DNA of 64,000 nucleotides from an uncultured Colwellia sp. (GTDB lineage Bacteria; Pseudomonadota; Gammaproteobacteria; Enterobacterales; Alteromonadaceae), in contig CAJWBY010000001.1 in NCBI GenBank assembly GCA_913020705.1, forward strand, positions 1 to 64,000, in the 5' to 3' direction. How positions within the stretch are numbered: position 1 is the stretch's first letter; each line of letters starts with the position of its first letter. The notes under the pieces were generated by a model that worked only from the letters and a program-made list of their open reading frames with translations, was not told where the DNA came from and did no database searches. Shown in pieces: positions 47,102 to 55,594 of this stretch. The translations under genes and the position numbers were made by a program.

Positions 47102-47137
47102 AAACCACAGATATTGCAATTGCAATATCTGTGGTTT
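47102..47137. promoter_or_regulatory. 36-bp perfect palindromic operator between AhpD-like gene and gpx-ohrR
   Basis: The arms aaaccacagatattgcaa (47102-47119) and ttgcaatatctgtggttt (47120-47137) are exact complements. On the minus strand TTGCAA inside it and TATATT 17 bp downstream form a -35/-10 pair for the AhpD-like gene. The inner core, agatattgca-NN-tgcaatatct, is identical to that before the deiodinase-like gene. Confidence 0.87.
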
Positions 47138-47160
47138 TCTTCAACAAAGTTTAAAATCAC

Positions 47161-47188
47161 TTGCATGGATTCTTAATTACATTATTAT
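47161..47188 (+). promoter_or_regulatory. Candidate gpx-ohrR promoter
   Basis: TTGCAT (47161-47166) and TATTAT (47183-47188) are spaced by 16 bp, 24 bp downstream of the 36-bp palindrome. It is a reasonable sigma-70 promoter for gpx, and it shows that a longer gpx frame beginning at 47161 is not a real start. Confidence 0.5.
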
Positions 47189-47247
47189 ATTGTGCACAAG
47201 TTAATTTTAAGCGATTTAAATTAATCACTCCATACAAGGTTAATATC

Positions 47248-47727
47248 ATGTCTATATTGAATAAGAAAATGCCATTACTCTCTGGCGATATGCAAGATTT
47301 GTCAGAATACCAAGGCAAAGTAGTGTTAGTTGTTAATACGGCAAGTAAATGTGGCTTTACAAAACAATACGAAGGCTTAGAAGCTTTATATACTAAATAT
47401 AAAGATCAAGGCTTGGTTGTTTTAGGATTTCCATGTAATCAATTTGGCGAACAAGAAAAAGGCGCTGATACAGAAATAGCTGCTTTTTGCCAGAAAAACT
47501 ATGGCGTTAATTTCCCAATGTTTTCTAAAATAGAAGTAAATGGAGATAATACCGCTGAGTTATATCAAGAGCTAAAAGTTGAGGCTCCAGGCATTATGGG
47601 CACAAAAAAAATCAAATGGAATTTCACTAAATTTCTAATCAATAAAGAAGGAAAAGTTGTAACTCGTTATGCACCTCTCACTAAGCCTGAAGCTTTAGCG
47701 ACTGATATTGAAGCTGCATTAGCATAA
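47248..47727 (+). CDS. Glutathione peroxidase-family thiol peroxidase
   Basis: A 159-residue enzyme of the GPx family that reduces hydroperoxides, using glutathione or thioredoxin. The peroxidatic Cys is Cys35 in [29 protein letters not shown] supplies the Gln, and [15 protein letters not shown] the Trp-Asn pair. It is Cys-type, not selenocysteine. The start ATG 47248 has aaggt upstream. It is 6 bp before ohrR, so the two form an operon. Confidence 0.93.
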   Translation: MSILNKKMPLLSGDMQDLSEYQGKVVLVVNTASKCGFTKQYEGLEALYTKYKDQGLVVLGFPCNQFGEQEKGADTEIAAFCQKNYGVNFPMFSKIEVNGDNTAELYQELKVEAPGIMGTKKIKWNFTKFLINKEGKVVTRYAPLTKPEALATDIEAALA

Positions 47728-47733
47728 TTATTG

Positions 47734-48201
47734 ATGAAAAATAAAGAAAAAGGGTTGGACCACTTTCCTGCCCTACATTTAGATAAGCAGTTTTGCTTTA
47801 GTTTATACAGTTTATCTCGCCGTGTAATTCAGAGCTATACCCCACTGTTAAAACCGCTTGATTTAACCTATCCACAATATTTAGTGTTATTAGTTTTATG
47901 GCAGAAATTAGAAAACGAGATACGCACAATATCTGTGAGTCAGTTAACAACAGAATTAAAATTAGATACTGGCACTGTTACGCCATTACTAAAACGCATG
48001 GAAAGTAAAAATTTACTGAGTAGAACACGCAGTAAGAAAGATGAACGAATTGTAATAGTTGAATTATCAGAAAAAGGTTTATCCTTAAGAGAGGAAGCAA
48101 AAAAAATACCTCAATCATTACTTTGCCAATCCACTGTTGAGCCACAAAAAGTCATGGCCCTTCGCGAGCAATTACAGCAAATGTTGGCTTTATTGAATTG
48201 A
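47734..48201 (+). CDS. OhrR-type MarR regulator of organic peroxide response
   Basis: A 155-residue MarR-family repressor of the OhrR type. LDKQFCFSLYSLSR carries the redox-sensing Cys21, equivalent to Cys22 of Xanthomonas OhrR, and the conserved Tyr residues of YTPLLKPLDLTYPQYLVLL are present. The wHTH is LTTELKLDTGTVTPLLKRMESKNLLSRTRS with the wing KKDERIVIVEL. OhrR leaves DNA when the Cys is oxidised by organic peroxides. It is co-directional with gpx and likely binds the palindrome upstream. It starts at ATG 47734. Confidence 0.9.
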   Translation: MKNKEKGLDHFPALHLDKQFCFSLYSLSRRVIQSYTPLLKPLDLTYPQYLVLLVLWQKLENEIRTISVSQLTTELKLDTGTVTPLLKRMESKNLLSRTRSKKDERIVIVELSEKGLSLREEAKKIPQSLLCQSTVEPQKVMALREQLQQMLALLN

Positions 48202-48270
48202 AAAACTCTCCAGCTCAAGCACGAATATAGTCTTTGACTTGTTTTCAATTAAATACAAAGTAAAAATTAA

Positions 48271-48305
48271 AAAAACCTCAGTTACAATAATGTAAATGAG
48301 GTTTT
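48271..48305 (-). terminator. Terminator between ohrR and cysS
   Basis: The stem aaaacctca (48272-48280) and tgaggtttt (48297-48305) extends with ttac/gtaa after one mismatch. The T-run is best on the minus strand, so it ends cysS. It may work in both directions. Confidence 0.8.
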
Positions 48306-48341
48306 AAACGGCTAACGTCCAACAATCACTCAGTTAACGAG

Positions 48342-49727
48342 TTAACCTTTACGCCAAGTTGTTTTGCCCGCACTGTCTTCGACAATAATATTCATAGCTG
48401 CTAACTTATCACGTGCTTCATCAGCTGAAGCCCAATTTTTACTTGCTCTGGCATCATTACGTTGTTTAATTAACGCTTCAACTTCAACAACTTCGTCGTT
48501 ATCGCTTTCACCTTGTAAAAAGCTTGCCGGGTCTAATTGTAATAAACCAATTATTTCACCTAAACCTTTCAATGTTGCCGCTAAATACGGTGCTTTTTCA
48601 CTATTATCATTTTTAGCTACATTTAGCTCTTTTGCTAAATCAAATAATACAGCTAACGCTTGAGGTGTATTAAAATCGTCATTCATGACTTTAATAAAGT
48701 CAGCAACAAACTTATCTTCTTTATCTAGAGAGAATTCAGCAAGTACATCAACATCACGTAAAGCCGTATATATTCGTTCTAAACCAGATCGAGCTTGTTC
48801 TAAATTATCAGTAGAATAATTAAGTTGGCTACGATATTGTCCAGACGTTAAAAAGAACCTGACCGTTTCAGAATCATATTGGTTTAATACATCACGAATA
48901 GTGAAAAAGTTATTCAGTGATTTTGACATTTTTTCTTGGTCAACTTGTACCATGCCTGTGTGGATCCAATAATTCACATAAGGTGTATCAAGTGCACAAC
49001 AACTCTGAGCAACTTCATTTTCATGATGTGGAAATTGTAAATCTGAACCACCGCCATGAATATCAAAGTGACGACCTAACTCTTTAGCACTCATAGCAGA
49101 ACATTCAATATGCCAACCAGGACGGCCTGCTCCCCAAGGAGATTCCCAGCTTGGTTCACTTGGCTTAGCTGATTTCCATAAAACAAAATCTAATGGTGAT
49201 CTTTTGCTTTCGTCAACTTCAACACGAGAGCCTGCTTGTAATTGTTCTAAATTTTGGCCACTAAGCTTGCCGTAGTCTTTATAACTAGCAACAGAAAACA
49301 ATACATCCCCACTTGTTGCTATGTAGGCATAATCTTTTTCAACAAGCGTCACGATCATGGCAATAATTTCATCCATGTGCGTGGTAACTCTTGGCTCAAG
49401 ATCTGGACGCTGTATATTTAATGCATCAAAATCTTCATGCATCAATGCAATAGTGCGCTCTGTAAGCTGATCTGGTGTTTCGTTATTCTCTTGTGCACGC
49501 GTAATTATTTTGTCTTCTACATCTGTGATATTACGTACGTAATTCACCTCATAACCGGAAAATCGTAAATATCGGGCGATATTGTCAAAGCTAATATATG
49601 TACGACCGTGACCTATATGACATAAATCGTAAACAGTACAACCACACACATACAAACCCACTTTACCTGCTTCAATTGGGGTAAAAACTTCCTTCTGACG
49701 GGTTAATGTATTGTATATCTGTAACAT
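48342..49727 (-). CDS. cysS: Cysteinyl-tRNA synthetase
   Basis: CysS is a class I aminoacyl-tRNA synthetase. It has 461 residues from ATG 49727, matching E. coli (461). The start [15 protein letters not shown] is aligned to it. The zinc Cys is in [20 protein letters not shown] (HIGH), with [13 protein letters not shown] and HHENEVAQ. The KMSKS is [11 protein letters not shown] six-codon-longer frame has no ribosome site. It is divergent from ppiB, as in E. coli. Confidence 0.96.
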   Translation of the reverse strand: MLQIYNTLTRQKEVFTPIEAGKVGLYVCGCTVYDLCHIGHGRTYISFDNIARYLRFSGYEVNYVRNITDVEDKIITRAQENNETPDQLTERTIALMHEDFDALNIQRPDLEPRVTTHMDEIIAMIVTLVEKDYAYIATSGDVLFSVASYKDYGKLSGQNLEQLQAGSRVEVDESKRSPLDFVLWKSAKPSEPSWESPWGAGRPGWHIECSAMSAKELGRHFDIHGGGSDLQFPHHENEVAQSCCALDTPYVNYWIHTGMVQVDQEKMSKSLNNFFTIRDVLNQYDSETVRFFLTSGQYRSQLNYSTDNLEQARSGLERIYTALRDVDVLAEFSLDKEDKFVADFIKVMNDDFNTPQALAVLFDLAKELNVAKNDNSEKAPYLAATLKGLGEIIGLLQLDPASFLQGESDNDEVVEVEALIKQRNDARASKNWASADEARDKLAAMNIIVEDSAGKTTWRKG

Positions 49728-49918
49728 AAGGTTTTCTGTCTCCATTTACGATTTAAAAGTTAGTATGTATTAGTTGTTAAAAAATCAACGAATTTTCGAT
49801 AATTGTACCCGAACAAAGCGCTAGGGTCATTATTTAACATACATAATACCTATAAGTTTTCTTTACAGTTCTGTGCTTTCGTTTACAATTCTCACATCAA
49901 AAATAGAGAGTAAATAAA

Positions 49919-50410
49919 ATGATCACATTAAAAACAAATTTAGGCGATATCAAAATTGAATTAAACTTTGATAAAGCACCGGTAACTGCAAAAAACTTTC
50001 AACAATATGTAGAAGAAGGCTTTTATAACGGCACTATTTTTCACCGTGTTATTAAAGGTTTTATGGCACAAGGTGGTGGTTTCGCTTCAGGTCTAGAAGA
50101 AAAAGATTCACGTGAGTCTATCGAAAATGAAGCAAACAATGGTTTAGGTAATAAGCGTGGAACTTTAGCGATGGCGAGAACACAAGAGCCACATTCAGCT
50201 TCAGCACAATTTTTCATAAACTTGAGCGACAACGACTTTTTAGATTTCAAAAGCGAATCTGTTCAAGGTTGGGGTTACTGTGTTTTTGGTGAAGTTGTTG
50301 AAGGTATGGACATCGTTGATAAAATGACTTTAGTTGAGACCGGCAGATTAGGCGGTCATGATGACGTTCCTAAAGAAGAAATTATTATCGAATCAGCTAT
50401 TGTTGCGTAA
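49919..50410 (+). CDS. ppiB: Peptidyl-prolyl cis-trans isomerase B (cyclophilin)
   Basis: A cytoplasmic cyclophilin that speeds proline isomerisation. It has 163 residues (E. coli 164). The core motifs are [52 protein letters not shown] and [20 protein letters not shown] gagagtaaat site precedes it. It starts the ppiB-lpxH pair (9-bp gap). Confidence 0.97.
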   Translation: MITLKTNLGDIKIELNFDKAPVTAKNFQQYVEEGFYNGTIFHRVIKGFMAQGGGFASGLEEKDSRESIENEANNGLGNKRGTLAMARTQEPHSASAQFFINLSDNDFLDFKSESVQGWGYCVFGEVVEGMDIVDKMTLVETGRLGGHDDVPKEEIIIESAIVA

Positions 50411-50419
50411 TAATATTCA

Positions 50420-51172
50420 GTGACAAACGCTATAAATAAAGAGTCTGTAACTTACTTTATTGCAGACTTACATTTAGCACAAAACAGGCCCGATATAACG
50501 GCCTGTTTTTTGTCATTCCTAAAAAATGATGCTCCAAAAGCTCAAACGCTTTATATTTTAGGTGATTTATTTGAATACTGGATCGGCGATGACGATAAGA
50601 ATCCTTTTGTTGTTGAAGTTGCTAGCGCATTGAACGCAGTAAGTTTACTTGGAACAAAAATTTACTTTATTCATGGTAATCGAGATTTTCTTCTAGGTAG
50701 GAATTATGCAAAATCTTGTGGGATGCAGTTATTACCTGAAACAGATATGATTGATTTATACGGTAAACCTGTACTTATTATGCACGGTGATACGTTATGC
50801 ACTCGAGACATTGCTTATCAAGCATTCAGAAAAAAATCACGCTCTTGGTGGTGGCAAGCCATAGTTAAAAATCTTCCTCTTTTTGTACGTAAAAAAATTG
50901 CCGAAGACTATCGTAAGAAAAGCGCCAGTGCAACCGCACTGAAGTCTCAAGAAATAATGGATGTTACTGAAACAGAAGTTATCGCCGAGCTTGAATTACA
51001 TAAAAGTCAGCTACTTATCCACGGTCACACACACCGACCAAAAGTTCATGACATACAAGCCAACAACAAAGCTGCTCAACGCATCGTTTTAGGCGATTGG
51101 TATGAACAAGGTGCATGGCTTAAAGTTACCCCAAATAGTATCGAACTGCTTAACCACTCATTTCAAGATTAA
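50420..51172 (+). CDS. lpxH: UDP-2,3-diacylglucosamine diphosphatase
   Basis: LpxH hydrolyses UDP-2,3-diacylglucosamine to lipid X in lipid A synthesis. It has 250 residues (E. coli 240). Calcineurin-like metal motifs are YFIADLHLAQNRPD, ILGDLFEYWIGDD, FIHGNRDFLLG, IMHGDTLC and LIHGHTHRPKVH. It uses a GTG start at 50420. It is the downstream gene of ppiB, as in E. coli. Confidence 0.96.
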   Translation: MTNAINKESVTYFIADLHLAQNRPDITACFLSFLKNDAPKAQTLYILGDLFEYWIGDDDKNPFVVEVASALNAVSLLGTKIYFIHGNRDFLLGRNYAKSCGMQLLPETDMIDLYGKPVLIMHGDTLCTRDIAYQAFRKKSRSWWWQAIVKNLPLFVRKKIAEDYRKKSASATALKSQEIMDVTETEVIAELELHKSQLLIHGHTHRPKVHDIQANNKAAQRIVLGDWYEQGAWLKVTPNSIELLNHSFQD

Positions 51173-51325
51173 ACGTATTGCTTCAACCAATAATATCCTA
51201 ACTCCTTAAAAGTTAATGGTAAGTTGAACGATAAAAGTAATTAAAACTCCTCTTTTTAATTTTTTTACATTGAGTTTACTTTTAGTTAACTGTTAAAATA
51301 TGGAAAAATTTTATAGGGAACTAAT

Positions 51326-52360
51326 ATGACGCAGGGAAGTTTTCACCAAGCCACCAAATTTTGTGAAGAAGCTCAACAATTTATGCTTTTTCATAGCATC
51401 GCGCCAACACCTTCTCATTACACTGTCGCTTATTGCTACTTTACTAAAGAAAAATTATCCTTAAATCATAAGATAGATACTCAACTATCTGCCTATAAAC
51501 CGCTTGATGACATTTTTCTTGATGCATTGTTTATTGAATTTTTATCGAATACTCAGCTCATTGAAGATAAAATTTTTACGCCAATCGGGAATACATTGAA
51601 TAGCGCTTTAGAACAACTAGATATTCAAGTGTCGAGTGAACAAGAAGCTATTAGTAATTTGAATAAAATTGGTGAAGCACTTAATCGTTTAGGCGAATAT
51701 AAACCGCTACAAAGTATTACCACTTTTTTATTTAACGCTATTGGTCAATCACAAGTTCAGCATAAATCGTTATCTTCTGAGCTTCATAGAGCGTCAGAAG
51801 AAGTTTCACAACTTAAGCAAAAATTAGAAGAGTCTCGTCAAGAAGCGATTATTGATACCTTAACAGGGCTATTAAATCGTCGAGGCTGTGATCAACGATT
51901 ACAGGCGTTATCTCTTAATAATATCCATTCATCTATCGTCATAGATATTGACCATTTCAAAAAAGTAAATGACTCATTCGGGCACAGCATTGGTGACAAA
52001 GTCATTCAACTTGTCGCGAAGATAATCAAAGAACAAGTGTCTCCTGATGACATTCCGGTTAGGTATGGTGGTGAAGAGTTTGTAGTAGTTTTATCAAACA
52101 AGTCTCAGGAAATAGCCTTTAAAGTTGCTGAAAATATTCGAACAGCCATTTCAACGCTGAAGTTAGTTCAACGACAAAGTAATACGCAACTTCCACCAAT
52201 AACGGTATCAATAGGTGTTGCTGAATTAGAAAGTAATATGACTTGGTCAACGTTATTTAATAATGCAGACCAAGCTTTATATAAAGCCAAAAACTCAGGC
52301 AGAAATTGCTCTGTACGAGCAATGTTGAATGCTATACCACAACAAGAAAATATTTATTGA
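51326..52360 (+). CDS. Diguanylate cyclase (GGDEF), no inhibitory site
   Basis: A 344-residue cytoplasmic protein. The N-terminal half (1-170) is helical with no recognised sensor; a coiled linker (about 155-180, LHRASEEVSQLKQKLEESRQ) precedes the GGDEF domain. IDTLTGLLNRRGCDQRL, VIDIDHFKKVNDSFGHSIGDKV and the active motif RYGGEEFVVVLS are complete. The inhibitory RxxD site is replaced by SPDD, so product feedback is not expected. It probably makes c-di-GMP. It is downstream of lpxH by 153 bp. Confidence 0.92.
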   Translation: MTQGSFHQATKFCEEAQQFMLFHSIAPTPSHYTVAYCYFTKEKLSLNHKIDTQLSAYKPLDDIFLDALFIEFLSNTQLIEDKIFTPIGNTLNSALEQLDIQVSSEQEAISNLNKIGEALNRLGEYKPLQSITTFLFNAIGQSQVQHKSLSSELHRASEEVSQLKQKLEESRQEAIIDTLTGLLNRRGCDQRLQALSLNNIHSSIVIDIDHFKKVNDSFGHSIGDKVIQLVAKIIKEQVSPDDIPVRYGGEEFVVVLSNKSQEIAFKVAENIRTAISTLKLVQRQSNTQLPPITVSIGVAELESNMTWSTLFNNADQALYKAKNSGRNCSVRAMLNAIPQQENIY

Positions 52361-52371
52361 ACTCAGAACAT

Positions 52372-53130
52372 TTATGCAGGTAAACCACTGTGAAACTTAA
52401 AGTCTTCATCGGGACTAATAATTAATTCAGTTTCAATATCAGCAAAATACTTAATACGTTCGGAAATATCCTTACCTGCAATCTCAGTCGCTAATGACAA
52501 ATAATCTTGGTAATGCCTTGCTTCAGAGCGCAGCAACGATATGTAAAAATCGCCCAATTTCTTATCAACATGCGGGGCTAATTTAGCAAAACGTTCGCAC
52601 GATCGTGCTTCAATAAAAGCGCCTATAATTAACTTATCTACCATGGCATCAGGTTCAAAAGATTTAACATACCTCAACATACCTTTTGCATAACGACACG
52701 GAGTAATACTCTGATATTCAACACCGTATTCATCCATCATTTCGAGTACTTGATAAAAGTGATGTAACTCTTCCTTTATCAGTAATACCATTTTATCAAT
52801 AAGTTCTTGCCCGTGAGCTGATCCCGACTTTGGCAGTATTGCTTTCGTTAATTTATTTTTTGAAGGTAATGAACGCCAGTCACCTTGCCTTTTGTAAATT
52901 AATTGTTCAAAAGGCTGTAGCCAAGCTAATAAAGCGTTACTACTCTCTTTATCTACCGCATATTTTCTGATCAAAAACATCGCAGATTGAGCAGCTTTAA
53001 GCTCACACACGAGGTGATCAATAAGTAGCACGGATAAATTTTCTGGTTTAACGGCTTCATCAATCCATGATTGAGGTGTTTCACATTTAAGAAAGGACTT
53101 TATGGGAGCTAATAAATTTTCGACAGACAT
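52372..53130 (-). CDS. miaE: tRNA 2-methylthio-N6-isopentenyladenosine hydroxylase
   Basis: MiaE is a diiron oxygenase that hydroxylates ms2i6A37 of tRNA. It has about 252 residues. Diiron ligands are seen in LIKEELHHFYQVLEMM, EARSCERFAKL and SEARHYQDYLSL, with an early HLVCELKAAQSAM. A longer frame begins at 53157, but ATG 53130 (SVENLLAPIKSFLKCE) fits the homologous fragment at 55074-55241. It is convergent with the upstream GGDEF gene. The 5' end of this gene is duplicated about 2 kb away. Confidence 0.94.
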   Translation of the reverse strand: MSVENLLAPIKSFLKCETPQSWIDEAVKPENLSVLLIDHLVCELKAAQSAMFLIRKYAVDKESSNALLAWLQPFEQLIYKRQGDWRSLPSKNKLTKAILPKSGSAHGQELIDKMVLLIKEELHHFYQVLEMMDEYGVEYQSITPCRYAKGMLRYVKSFEPDAMVDKLIIGAFIEARSCERFAKLAPHVDKKLGDFYISLLRSEARHYQDYLSLATEIAGKDISERIKYFADIETELIISPDEDFKFHSGLPA

Positions 53131-53284
53131 GGATTTTAACTTATTGGGTATAAACATTATATGATAAAGAATTTTAGCATATTCATATCAATAATTATTC
53201 TGGTATTTTGTTGGGAATATAATAGCAATAAAGATTAAGCTCATTGATTGATTTTTATTCTCCTTTTGCCACTTTGAAGACTTA

Positions 53285-53395
53285 AGGCTTTAGTACCATG
53301 CCGACAGTTTTGGGGCTGTAAGCGGACATAAATAATGAGCCGAATCGATATACCTAGCAGTCACAATGAGCCTTGAACGGACGCTATGAAATTGA
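53285..53395. other. Unassigned G+C-richer patch upstream of the second GGDEF gene
   Basis: About 110 bp with clearly higher G+C than its surroundings lies between miaE and the second GGDEF gene's stop. Its minus strand has a 35-residue stop-free reading (including YIDSAHYLCPLTAPKLSAWY) with no start codon. It could be a dispersed intergenic repeat or a remnant. No function is assigned. Confidence 0.3.
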
Positions 53396-53397
53396 AG

Positions 53398-54654
53398 TTA
53401 GTCAGCGATACTTGGTACATATTCTTTATCCGTAATAAACTGATTTCTTCCACTGTTTTTAGCCGTATAAAGATGTTCATCCGCTCGTTTCAGCGACGAC
53501 TTAAATAACTCTTCGCCCTCTACTTTGGTATACCCGATACTAACAGTAATTTTTTCATCTTTTCCTAAAAATGAAAACTTTTGAAACTCTACTGAAGCTT
53601 GAAGACGTTTTGCTAACCTGTGCATACCAACTTTATCTGTTCCGGGAACAATAATAGCAAACTCCTCTCCACCTATGCGGCCTAATATGTCTTCTTTACG
53701 TAGACAATCATCCATTGCTTTTGAAATAGCTTTCAATACCTCGTCACCTGCATCATGGCCATAGTTATCGTTGATATATTTAAAATGGTCAAGGTCTAAC
53801 ATCATTATTCCTATATCGTAAGATAACCTTCTTGAACGCCCAAGTTCTTCATCAACCTGTTTAAAAAAAGCATTTCGATTGGCGATACCTGTTAAGTTAT
53901 CGGTAAATGCGAGTTTTTCTAGTTCTTTTTTAGCTTGCTCTAATTCTTTAGTTCGCTCTTCTACTCTGCTTTCTAATGCCACTGTGTGCTGATGAACTTG
54001 CTCGCCCATTGCACTTATAGCTGATTTAAGTTTGATCATTTCATTTTTCTTCCCTGTATTACTTTCTAGTAAAATTGGGGAAAATGAATACTCAGGCTTA
54101 AAATTATTCAACCAATGTGCTATTTGAGTGATATGGCTAATGACTAGGCGATGTAGAAGATACAAAATAAAAATAGAGACCAAAAAGGTTTTAATCGCAT
54201 GAGAGATAAGTACTATGTAGAATTTGTCGATAATTTTATTTTTGGCGTAACTTTTATCGGCATGAATTTTAATATAACCTATATAATAATCACTATAGTT
54301 AATTTCAAATTTTCTATAAATTACATTTTCAGTAGAGTACTCCCCTACTTGATATATTTTTCCAAATCCTGTTACGACTTGTGCGAATATAATCCCCTCA
54401 TTAGCAACAATAGCTTCAATTTGTTGTATGAGCAATTGCTCGTCAAAATTCCAAAGTGTTGATTCTATGCCTTTTAATTGAGTTTTTGTTCTATTATCTA
54501 GTTTATTCTCTAGTTGCTTTATTTCATCTTTATAATCTAGGTGGAGCTGCAATGATGTGATGACAATAGTGAACAAACCACTAAAAAGCAGTATTCGAAT
54601 AAGTAAAGATGCAGATAAATTATTGGTATTTATTAGCTGGGCGAGAAAAGCCAC
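53398..54654 (-). CDS. Membrane diguanylate cyclase with periplasmic sensor and inhibitory site
   Basis: A 418-residue protein. TM1 (LLIRILLFSGLFTIVITSLQ, about 15-35) and TM2 (about 155-175, AIKTFLVSIFILYLLHRLVI) flank a periplasmic domain of about 115 residues. A coiled coil (VEERTKELEQAKKELEKL) leads to the GGDEF domain with LDLDHFKYINDNYGHDAGDEV and RIGGEEFAIIVP. The inhibitory site RKED is 5 residues upstream of GGEEF. It is a c-di-GMP synthase responding to an unknown periplasmic signal. It lies alone, between miaE and the repeat-rich stretch. Confidence 0.92.
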   Translation of the reverse strand: MAFLAQLINTNNLSASLLIRILLFSGLFTIVITSLQLHLDYKDEIKQLENKLDNRTKTQLKGIESTLWNFDEQLLIQQIEAIVANEGIIFAQVVTGFGKIYQVGEYSTENVIYRKFEINYSDYYIGYIKIHADKSYAKNKIIDKFYIVLISHAIKTFLVSIFILYLLHRLVISHITQIAHWLNNFKPEYSFSPILLESNTGKKNEMIKLKSAISAMGEQVHQHTVALESRVEERTKELEQAKKELEKLAFTDNLTGIANRNAFFKQVDEELGRSRRLSYDIGIMMLDLDHFKYINDNYGHDAGDEVLKAISKAMDDCLRKEDILGRIGGEEFAIIVPGTDKVGMHRLAKRLQASVEFQKFSFLGKDEKITVSIGYTKVEGEELFKSSLKRADEHLYTAKNSGRNQFITDKEYVPSIAD

Positions 54655-54877
54655 TCTTTTTCCTTATAGAGTCATTAATATTCTGAATTTACACACTTTC
54701 TAACAAATGACTATAGAAGTCAACTTTGGACAAAGCGATAAATACAAGCAGTTGATTTAGTTTTTTAAAAAAAGTGATTCTGACTTCTATGTCGGATCAG
54801 AAATCATAACAGGAGCATTGATTTTAATGACTCTGTATGTCTGGAAGCTGTCGATAGTAAAGCAAACGCTAACGTCA

Positions 54878-55013
54878 ACTAAACGCACCAAGAAGTCTTT
54901 AGCATTTGATTAATTTAGAAGCCAAAAATTGAACGACTTAGTGTTGAGTGATTAGGCTAACTAATGCCACCAAGAAGTCTTTAGTATTGGATAATTTAGA
55001 AGAAAAAATTGAA
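54878..55013. repeat. Two direct copies of a roughly 55-bp repeat
   Basis: Copy 1 (54878-54932) and copy 2 (54958-55013) share aactaa followed by caccaagaagtctttag and then near-identical sequence through aatttagaag and aaaattgaa, with a few substitutions and a one-base gap. They start about 80 bp apart. Their function is unknown. Confidence 0.7.
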
Positions 55014-55073
55014 ATTTACCGTTGGGCTACCTTTTACCATAAAGTGGGTTTTATACAATCCCCCCCTAATTTT

Positions 55074-55241
55074 TTAGTTCTCAAAACTTAACTTGCACAT
55101 ATTTACATTAAGCTCAGACACAAGGTGATCAGTAAGTAGCACGGATAAATTTTCTGGCTTAACGGCTTGATCAATCCTAGATTGAGGTGTTTCACATTTA
55201 AGAAATGATAATATTGGTGATAATAGTTGTTCAGTAGACAC
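55074..55241 (-). pseudogene. Truncated duplicate of miaE 5' end
   Basis: A minus-strand frame of 55 codons from GTG 55241. Residues 1-46 (VSTEQLLSPILSFLKCETPQ then SRIDQAVKPENLSVLLTDHL) match the start of MiaE (SVENLLAPIKSFLKCETPQ, SWIDEAVKPENLSVLLIDHL) at about 80 percent identity, then diverge and stop. The ATG of MiaE is GTG here. The rest of the gene, including all diiron motifs, is missing. It is a remnant of a duplication or of a second, horizontally acquired miaE. Confidence 0.85.
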
Positions 55242-55493
55242 AGGCTGATAATCTCTTCATGAATACATAATTTATACCTAAGCTAACCATTAGTACTTTC
55301 ACGTTAAGTTAACATCCTGACTAAATGATCTATCAATTTTCTGAACCAAAAGGTAATCGATCAAAAATGATTGCATTTACAACAGAAAATTTCGATATTA
55401 AATAATTATTGGCTGAAAGGGAACTTTAACGCATATCGATGTTCTTATTATGTGTAGACATTTATTTCCCTGAGTGTTTCATGTTTTTATAAT

Positions 55494-55527
55494 GCGTTTA
55501 CTTGATTTCAAGTAAACGCTTTTTTTT
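55494..55527 (+). terminator. Orphan strong plus-strand terminator
   Basis: A perfect 12-bp stem, gcgtttacttga (55494-55505) and tcaagtaaacgc (55508-55519), has a 2-nt formal loop and is followed by eight T's (55520-55527). No plus-strand gene precedes it within 2 kb except the repeat area, so it may end a small RNA transcribed from upstream. Confidence 0.85.
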
Positions 55528-55594
55528 GTCTAAAATAAACTGTAAAACAGCGAAAACGCTACTCAATATATCGACGACATTAACGTCAGGTTAG

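Larger units (their letters stand above)
54655..55594. other. 940-bp gene-poor region with repeats and a miaE remnant
   Basis: The stretch between the second GGDEF gene and the AttH-like gene holds two copies of a roughly 55-bp direct repeat, a truncated miaE copy, and an orphan strong terminator. No intact gene with a ribosome site was recognised. Composition is A/T-rich and looks decayed, consistent with past rearrangement. Confidence 0.6.

Noticed and set aside
47161..47247. Longer gpx start at TTG 47161
   Set aside because: That TTG is the -35 hexamer of a good promoter, and the extra residues do not resemble GPx N-termini; ATG 47248 has a ribosome site.
30000..48000. Genomic island signature around the MarR/IYD and peroxide loci
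   Set aside because: No integrase, tRNA or attachment repeats, and codon use looks like the neighbours; only gene order hints at insertion.
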